Positions 1 through 4,356 of a stretch of DNA of 5,339 bases are shown here, one piece after another. Location: contig VERU01000203.1 of NCBI GenBank assembly GCA_018882485.1, forward strand, positions 1 through 5,339, read 5' to 3'. The stretch comes from Rhodoferax sp. GTDB lineage: Bacteria > Pseudomonadota > Gammaproteobacteria > Burkholderiales > Burkholderiaceae_C. The notes beneath the pieces are model-generated. The model made no database searches. It had not been told where the DNA came from and saw only the letters and a program-made list of their open reading frames with translations. The stretch's first letter is position 1. Each line of letters begins with the position of its first letter. Made by a program: the position numbers and the translations under genes.

Positions 1-1203
1 GCCGACGTCATCGTCAACCCGAACCAGCCCGGCTGCACTTTTGAGAGCAAAGCCATAGCAGGCGTGGGCGTGATGTTTTATGTGCTACTGGCGCTGCGCA
101 GCGAATTGCGCACGCGCGGTGTGTTTGACGCAGCCACGCAACCCAAGCTCGATGCCCTACTACCGCTGATTGCACTGGGCACCGTGGCCGACGTGGTGCG
201 CCTAGACGCGAATAACCGGCGCCTGGTCGCGCAAGGCCTCAAACGCGTACGCGCGCTGGCCATGCCTGAGGGGCTGGCGGCGCTGTTTGTGGCTTCGGGC
301 CGCCAGGCGCCCAAGGCCACGACCTTTGATTTTGGCTTTGCCCTGGGGCCGCGTATCAACGCCGCCGGGCGCCTGTCGGACATGACCCTGGGCATCGAAT
401 GCCTGCTGACCGACGACCCGGCCCGGGCGGCCGAGCTGGCGCGCCAGCTGGACGAGATCAACCGGGCCCGGCGCGACATCGAGGGCGACATGCGCGAGCA
501 GGCCCTGGCCATCGCCGAGGGGCTGTTCGAAGAAGGCGAGGAACCCCCGCCGGCGCTGTGCGTCTTCGACCCCGACTTCCACGAAGGCGTGGTGGGCATC
601 GTCGCGTCGCGCCTCAAGGACAAGCTGCACCGCCCGACCTTCGTGTTCGCGCCCAGCGGCGCACCGGGGCGGGAACACGAACTCAAGGGTTCGGGCCGCT
701 CCATCCCCGGCTTCCACCTGCGCGACGCACTGGACCTGGTGGCCAAGCGGCATCCTGGGGTGCTGCTGCGCTTTGGCGGGCACGCCATGGCCGCCGGCTG
801 CACCGTGCCCGAGGAACACATCGACACCTTCGAGCAGGCGCTGGCCGAAGTGGCCCAGGAGTGGCTGGACCCCGCCACCCTGACCCGCCGCACCGAAACC
901 GACGGCCCGCTGGCCCCGGCGTGGCGGCAGCCGGAGGTGGCCGAACTGCTGCAGGGCGAGGTCTGGGGCCAGGGCTTCGCCCCCCCGACCTTCAGCGAGG
1001 AGCTCGAGGTGCTGCACCAGCGCATCGTGGGCGAGCGCCATCTGGCCCTCAAGCTGCGCCACCAGGGCGAGCCGGTGGACGGCATCTGGTTCGGCCGCAC
1101 CGAGCCGCTGCCGGCGCGCGCCCACCTGGCCTACCGTCTGGAGGCCGACACCTGGAACGGCCTGCGCCGTGTGCGCTTTTTGATCGAGGCCGCCGAGGCC
1201 TGA
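1..1203 (+). CDS. recJ: Single-stranded-DNA-specific exonuclease RecJ, 5'-truncated by the window edge
   Basis: RecJ degrades single-stranded DNA 5'->3' in RecF-pathway recombination and in base-excision and mismatch repair, using Mn/Mg bound by a DHH/DHHA1 core. The frame is open from base 1 and ends at TGA 1201-1203, giving 400 visible residues. Family members are about 570 aa, so roughly 170 N-terminal residues are missing, including the DHH motif itself, which should lie just upstream of the first visible residues (ADVIVNPNQPGC). Visible in order: GTVAD at residues 60-64, whose Asp is a metal ligand in the family; GPRINAAGR near 115-125; the DHHA1 domain from about 194 with HEGVVGIVASRLK; SGRSIPGFHLRDA from 231; GGHAMAAG at 259-266; and a C-terminal OB-like region from about 300 with WGQGFAPP. 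GTG 64 and other internal starts are not real starts, because the conserved sequence runs upstream to base 1. Codon usage changes sharply near base 360 (see findings). The PHP gene follows after 25 bases. Confidence 0.97.
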   Translation, partial: ADVIVNPNQPGCTFESKAIAGVGVMFYVLLALRSELRTRGVFDAATQPKLDALLPLIALGTVADVVRLDANNRRLVAQGLKRVRALAMPEGLAALFVASGRQAPKATTFDFGFALGPRINAAGRLSDMTLGIECLLTDDPARAAELARQLDEINRARRDIEGDMREQALAIAEGLFEEGEEPPPALCVFDPDFHEGVVGIVASRLKDKLHRPTFVFAPSGAPGREHELKGSGRSIPGFHLRDALDLVAKRHPGVLLRFGGHAMAAGCTVPEEHIDTFEQALAEVAQEWLDPATLTRRTETDGPLAPAWRQPEVAELLQGEVWGQGFAPPTFSEELEVLHQRIVGERHLALKLRHQGEPVDGIWFGRTEPLPARAHLAYRLEADTWNGLRRVRFLIEAAEA

Positions 1204-1216
1204 CAGCGGCACCGCC

Positions 1217-1222
1217 TAAAAT
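1217..1222 (+). promoter_or_regulatory. Candidate -10 box (TAAAAT) of a possible leaderless promoter
   Basis: TAAAAT matches the sigma70 -10 consensus TATAAT at five of six positions and is the most AT-rich spot in the neighbourhood. Exactly six bases separate it from the GTG at 1229, so a usual +1 would fall on the start codon itself, implying a leaderless mRNA for the PHP gene. No TTGACA-like -35 lies 16-18 bases upstream: the hexamer at a 17-base spacing is CGAGGC. A TTGATC at 1180-1185 is too far away. No Shine-Dalgarno sequence precedes the GTG. The TAA of this box is also an in-frame stop for the downstream gene. This is inferred from sequence only. Confidence 0.4.
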
Positions 1223-1228
1223 CCGGGC

Positions 1229-2107
1229 GTGTCCGCTTCCATCCTGAACGCCGACCTGCACTGCCACTCGGTGGTGTCCGATGGCACCCTCACGCCTGAA
1301 CAACTCGCCGAGCGGGCCAGGGCCCGTGGCGTCGATCTGTGGGCACTGACCGACCACGACGAAATCGGCGGCCAGCAGCGGGCTGCCGCCGCCGCCCGTG
1401 ACTGGGGCATGCACTACCTGAGCGGCGTTGAAATCTCGGTGACCTTCGCCGGCCAGACGGTGCACATCGTCGGGCTGGGTTTCGACCCGACCGATGTGCG
1501 GCTGCAGGAGGGCCTGGCCCGCACCCGGGGCGGACGCAGCGAGCGCGCCCGCGAGATGGCCGACAGCCTGGCCAAGGTCGGCATCCGGGGCGCTTACGAG
1601 GGCGCCACCCGTTACGCCGGCAACCCGGACCTGGTCTCGCGCACCCATTTCGCCCGTTTCCTGGTGGAAACCGGCGTCTGCCGCGACACCAGCGAGGTGT
1701 TTCGCCGCTTCCTCACCGAGGGCAAGCCCGGTTTCGTGCCGCATCGCTGGGCCAGCCTGCGCGATGCCGTGGGCTGGATCCGGGACGCCGGCGGAGCCGC
1801 CGTGGTGGCCCACCCCGCGCGCTACAAGTTCAGCGCCACCGAGGAATACGCCCTGTTCAGCGAATTCAAGGCCCATGGCGGCCAGGGCGTCGAAGTGGTG
1901 ACCGGCAGCCACACGGCCGCCGAGGCGATCACCTATGCCGGAATGGCGCGTGAATTCGGGCTGGCCGCCTCGCGCGGCAGCGATTTCCACAGCCCGGACG
2001 AGAGCCACACCGACCTGGGCAGCCTGCCCTGGCTGCCGGGCAACCTGCAGCCGATCTGGGAACTGCTGGCCACCCGCATCCAGCCCGCACCGGGCCGCGC
2101 GACTTGA
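1229..2107 (+). CDS. rnm: PHP-domain phosphoesterase, YciV/RNase AM (3',5'-nucleotide bisphosphatase) family
   Basis: This 292-aa protein matches in length and motif order E. coli YciV/RNase AM (293 aa). That enzyme is a 5'->3' exoribonuclease that trims rRNA 5' ends; the Chromobacterium violaceum relative hydrolyses nucleoside 3',5'-bisphosphates. All expected PHP metal ligands are visible: H11 and H13 (DLHCHS), D18, TDHD at 41-44, E68 in GVEIS, H79 in HIVGLGFD, H140 in RTHFARF, H195 in VAHPARY, and D252 and H254 in RGSDFH. An intact trinuclear active site is therefore likely. No signal peptide or membrane helix is seen, so it should be cytosolic. GTG 1229 is the start: an in-frame TAA lies at 1217-1219, and the next starts would cut into the DLHCHS motif. 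The stop overlaps the TTG start of the transporter gene (TTGA, 2104-2107), suggesting translational coupling. Whether the main substrate here is RNA 5' ends or small bisphosphates such as pAp cannot be told from sequence. Confidence 0.93.
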   Translation: MSASILNADLHCHSVVSDGTLTPEQLAERARARGVDLWALTDHDEIGGQQRAAAAARDWGMHYLSGVEISVTFAGQTVHIVGLGFDPTDVRLQEGLARTRGGRSERAREMADSLAKVGIRGAYEGATRYAGNPDLVSRTHFARFLVETGVCRDTSEVFRRFLTEGKPGFVPHRWASLRDAVGWIRDAGGAAVVAHPARYKFSATEEYALFSEFKAHGGQGVEVVTGSHTAAEAITYAGMAREFGLAASRGSDFHSPDESHTDLGSLPWLPGNLQPIWELLATRIQPAPGRAT

Positions 2108-2994
2108 AGGCCCGCCCGCGGCTGCGGCCCCGCGAAGGCCTGGGCATCGTCTATGTGGTGCTGGCCACGCTGTGCTTCGCCACACTGGACACCACCACCA
2201 AGCATGCGGTCAGCGCCGTGCCCATCCTGATGCTGCTGTGGTTCCGCTATGCCTTTCAGACCGTCAGCGTGATGGCGCTGCGCCTGCCGGTGCAGGGACG
2301 GTCGCTGTTCGTCACCGGCAAGCTGCGCTTCCAGCTGCTGCGTGGCACGCTGCTGTTCATCGGTACCGCCTGCGCCATGCTCAGCCTGCGTCACCTGCCG
2401 GTGGGCGAGTTCAGCGCGCTGGTCATGCTCTCGCCCCTGCTGTCCACCGCCCTGTCGGCCTGGTGGCTCAAGGCGCCCGTAACCCGGCTGCGCTGGGCGG
2501 TACTGGTGTGCGGCTTTGCCGGGGTGCTGCTCATCGTGCACCCCGGCAGCCAGTTCTTCGGCTGGCCGCTGATCTACCCCGCCATCCTGGTGCTGGCCAA
2601 CTCGGGCTTTCATGTGCTCACCAGCCACATGAGTGCCGATGAAAACCCCTACACCACGCAGTTCTACACCGGGCTGGTGGGCGTGCTGAGCATGAGCACC
2701 CTGGTCTGGACCGTATGGGACAGCGCGCTGGTGCTGTCGTGGTGGCCCTGGCTGCTGCTGATCGGCGTGGCCGGCTCGATCGGGCACCTGATGCTCATCC
2801 GGGCCTTCATCCACGCGCCGGCCCCGGTCATCATGCCCTACATCTACAGCCAGATCGCCTTCGGCATGCTGGGCGGCTGGCTGGTCTTCGGCCATGTGCC
2901 CGACGCCCTGGCCTGGATCGGCATGGGCGTGATCGCCGCCAGCGGGGTGGCCAATGCCCTGCTGTCGGCCCGTGCCGCGCGCGCGGCGCCCTGA
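2104..2994 (+). CDS. EamA/DMT-superfamily membrane transporter
   Basis: This 296-aa, strongly hydrophobic protein has the length and two-repeat layout of the ten-helix drug/metabolite transporters with two EamA domains. Rough helices: 13-31, 38-58, 77-95, 101-121, 129-146, 152-173, 186-205, 213-232, 243-264 and 268-288. The Arg-rich start (R4, R6, R8, R10) fits a cytoplasmic N-terminus. Family-like stretches are WFRYAF in helix 2, RHLPVGEFSALVMLSPL at the 3/4 junction, the glycine-rich GFAGVLLIVHPG closing the first repeat, and the corresponding PVIMPYIYSQIAFGMLGGW in the second. The start is TTG at 2104: it overlaps the previous stop by 4 bases and keeps helix 1 whole, whereas the GTG at 2155 would cut helix 1. 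No good Shine-Dalgarno is seen, so reinitiation after the PHP gene is plausible. Known relatives export amino acids, nucleosides, drugs or S-adenosylmethionine; the substrate cannot be assigned here. It lies between yciV and yciO, which are close neighbours in E. coli. Confidence 0.92.
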   Translation: MKARPRLRPREGLGIVYVVLATLCFATLDTTTKHAVSAVPILMLLWFRYAFQTVSVMALRLPVQGRSLFVTGKLRFQLLRGTLLFIGTACAMLSLRHLPVGEFSALVMLSPLLSTALSAWWLKAPVTRLRWAVLVCGFAGVLLIVHPGSQFFGWPLIYPAILVLANSGFHVLTSHMSADENPYTTQFYTGLVGVLSMSTLVWTVWDSALVLSWWPWLLLIGVAGSIGHLMLIRAFIHAPAPVIMPYIYSQIAFGMLGGWLVFGHVPDALAWIGMGVIAASGVANALLSARAARAAP

Positions 2995-2998
2995 GGCC

Positions 2999-3622
2999 AT
3001 GGCCCAGTACTTCCAGATCCACCCCGACAACCCGCAGCCCCGGCTGCTGCGCCAGGCCGTGGCCCTGCTGCGGCAGGGGGGCGTGCTGGCCGTGCCCACC
3101 GACTCCAGCTATGCGCTGGTCTGCCAGATCGACGACCGCGAGGCGGTGGAGCGGCTGCGCCGCATCCGGGGCGTGGACGACCGGCATCACCTCACCCTGC
3201 TGTGCCGCGACCTGTCGGAACTGTCGGCCTACGCCCGGGTGGACAACCGGCAGTACCGCCTGCTCAAGTCCGCCACGCCCGGGCCCTACACCTTCATCCT
3301 GGAAGCGAGCCGCGAAGTGCCGCGCCGCGTCAGCCATCCGCAGCGCAAGACCATCGGGCTGCGGGTGCCCGCCCACGCGGCGCTGCAGGCGCTGCTGACG
3401 CTGCACGAGGGGCCCCTGCTGGCCGCCACGCTGATCCTGCCCGACGAGACCGAACCCCTGAACGATCCGCAGGAGATCCGCGACCGGCTGGAACACCCGG
3501 TGGCGGCGGTGCTGGACGCGGGGGCCTGCCCGCTGGAACCCACCACCGTGATCGACCTCAGCGGCGACACCCCGCAGGTGCTGCGCCAGGGCCGCGGACC
3601 GCTGGAGCCCCTGGGCCTGTGA
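2999..3622 (+). CDS. yciO: YciO, Sua5/YciO/YrdC-domain protein (threonylcarbamoyl-AMP synthase-like)
   Basis: This 207-aa protein resembles E. coli YciO (206 aa) along its whole length rather than TsaC/YrdC. Diagnostic parts are IHPDNPQ at residues 7-13, PTDSSYAL at 33-40, RRIRGVDDRHHLTLLCRDLSEL at about 54-75 (key residues R55, R57 and CRDLSEL), TPGPYTFIL at 93-101, EVPRR at 106-110, RKTIGLRVP at 116-124, and PTTVIDLS near the end. The fold binds nucleotide, and true TsaC/Sua5 enzymes make threonylcarbamoyl-AMP from Thr, bicarbonate and ATP for tRNA t6A37. The TsaC-type KR...KP binding motif is replaced here by RIR...HHLTLL, as in E. coli YciO, which is not regarded as an interchangeable t6A enzyme. 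ATG 2999 is chosen because MAQYFQIHPDNPQ aligns with the YciO N-terminus; the GTG or similar start at 2954 would add residues inside the transporter gene. Only 4 bases separate it from the transporter stop, so it is probably co-transcribed. Likely cytosolic. Confidence 0.94.
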   Translation: MAQYFQIHPDNPQPRLLRQAVALLRQGGVLAVPTDSSYALVCQIDDREAVERLRRIRGVDDRHHLTLLCRDLSELSAYARVDNRQYRLLKSATPGPYTFILEASREVPRRVSHPQRKTIGLRVPAHAALQALLTLHEGPLLAATLILPDETEPLNDPQEIRDRLEHPVAAVLDAGACPLEPTTVIDLSGDTPQVLRQGRGPLEPLGL

Positions 3623-3628
3623 GGTGCC

Positions 3629-3655
3629 GTCCGGAGCGCCGAGGCCGGCCCGGAC
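3629..3655 (+). other. Intergenic GC-rich inverted repeat after yciO
   Basis: GTCCGG at 3629-3634 pairs perfectly with CCGGAC at 3650-3655. Above a three-base bulge (3635-3637), GCC at 3638-3640 pairs with GGC at 3647-3649, leaving a six-base loop. This gives nine G/C-rich pairs starting 6 bases after the yciO stop. No T-run follows (ACCTTGAGGG), so it is not a standard intrinsic terminator. It could be a weak pause, an RNA 3'-end stabiliser or chance in GC-rich DNA. Its 3' part includes the 8-base palindrome GGCCGGCC (3643-3650). Confidence 0.3.
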
Positions 3656-3662
3656 CTTGAGG

Positions 3663-3668
3663 GACAAT
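3663..3668 (+). promoter_or_regulatory. Candidate -10 box (GACAAT) before the protease gene
   Basis: GACAAT matches TATAAT at four of six positions and lies in the 52-base gap between yciO and the protease gene. Exactly six bases separate it from the ATG at 3675, so a typical +1 would fall on the A of the start codon, the same geometry as at 1217-1229. No -35-like hexamer is visible at the right spacing (CGAGGC at 17 bases). A competing reading is that GAGGGA (3659-3664), overlapping this box, serves as a Shine-Dalgarno ten bases from the ATG of an mRNA started further upstream. Confidence 0.3.
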
Positions 3669-3674
3669 GCATCC

Positions 3675-4343
3675 ATGGACATCGGCCACCTGATACAGAC
3701 CGTTGCGATCTACGCCATTCCGGTGCTGTTCGCCATCACCCTGCACGAGGCGGCGCACGGCTACGCCGCGCTGCATTTTGGCGACAACACCGCGCACGCC
3801 ATGGGGCGCATCACGCTCAACCCGCTGCGCCATATCGATCCCGTGGGCACCATCCTGATGCCGCTGCTGCTCTACTTCGCCACCAGCGGCGCCTTCCTGT
3901 TCGGCTATGCCCGGCCGGTGCCGGTCAATTTCGGGCGGCTGCGCCGGCCCAAACGCGACATGGTCTGGGTGGCACTGGCCGGGCCGGGCGCCAACCTGCT
4001 GCAGGCGCTGATCTGGGGCGCGCTGCTGCTGGTGCTCAATGCCAGCGGCGCCGAGGAAGTGTTCTTCCTGAAAATGTGCGAGGGCGGCGTGCTGGCCAAT
4101 GTGGTCATGGCCGTCTTCAACCTGTTTCCGCTGCCGCCGCTGGACGGCGGGCGCATTCTGGTCGGGCTGCTGCCCTGGCGCCAGGCGGCGCTGCTGGCCC
4201 GCGTCGAACCCTGGGGCTTCTTCATCGTCATGGCCCTGGTGGTCAGCGGCCTCGTCAGCGCGCTCTGGATGCGGCCCCTGATGGCCGTGACCCTGTCGCT
4301 GCTGGACCTGGTCCTTGCGCCCCTGGCGTTCCTGCTCAACTGA
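3675..4343 (+). CDS. Site-2 protease family (M50) membrane zinc metalloprotease
   Basis: This 222-aa multi-pass membrane protein belongs to the compact peptidase M50/site-2-protease group, which cuts substrates within the membrane. The zinc motif HEAAH is at residues 24-28 inside the first helix, with E25 as the catalytic base. The second metal-binding motif is NLFPLPPLDGGR at 149-160, D157 being the third ligand. The family's AGPGAN is at 102-107, and the usual stretches GRITLNPLRHIDPVGT (44-59) and FGYARPVPVN (76-85) lie between. About five to six hydrophobic segments are visible: 9-27, 55-76, 97-121, 137-165 and two after 175. No PDZ domain is present, unlike RseP. ATG 3675 is chosen because MDIGHLIQTVAIYAIPVLFAIT matches the family N-terminus; the in-frame GTG at 3624 would add a non-conserved Arg/Pro-rich tail. 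Substrate and physiological role are unknown in this subgroup. trpS follows after 13 bases, so the two are probably co-transcribed. Confidence 0.93.
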   Translation: MDIGHLIQTVAIYAIPVLFAITLHEAAHGYAALHFGDNTAHAMGRITLNPLRHIDPVGTILMPLLLYFATSGAFLFGYARPVPVNFGRLRRPKRDMVWVALAGPGANLLQALIWGALLLVLNASGAEEVFFLKMCEGGVLANVVMAVFNLFPLPPLDGGRILVGLLPWRQAALLARVEPWGFFIVMALVVSGLVSALWMRPLMAVTLSLLDLVLAPLAFLLN

Positions 4344-4356
4344 TCCCCGCCCCGCC

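Noticed and set aside
202..1212. Long open frame on the minus strand opposite recJ (336 codons)
   Set aside because: It is the mirror of a GC-rich, codon-biased gene in which stop codons are rare on the other strand. The product is low-complexity, rich in Ala, Gly, Gln, Arg and His, with no recognisable domain, while the plus frame carries all RecJ motifs.
2673..2680. GCTGGTGG, the E. coli Chi octamer, on the plus strand
   Set aside because: A single copy within GC-rich transporter coding sequence, made of common codons. Chi sequences differ between lineages, so no function can be claimed.
1933..3099. 388-codon open frame on the minus strand across the PHP, transporter and yciO genes
   Set aside because: It spans three well-supported genes and gives a His/Gln/Gly/Arg-rich product without domain features, typical of an antisense shadow in DNA of about 70% GC.
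3643..3650. GGCCGGCC palindrome as a possible operator
   Set aside because: An 8-base G/C-only palindrome is expected by chance in this composition. It is better explained as part of the intergenic inverted repeat.
3667..3693. Eight-codon ATG mini-frame overlapping the protease start in another frame
   Set aside because: Too short, without a ribosome site of its own, and its ATG arises from the candidate -10 box. Nothing indicates a leader peptide; it has one Trp codon but no terminator/antiterminator pair nearby.
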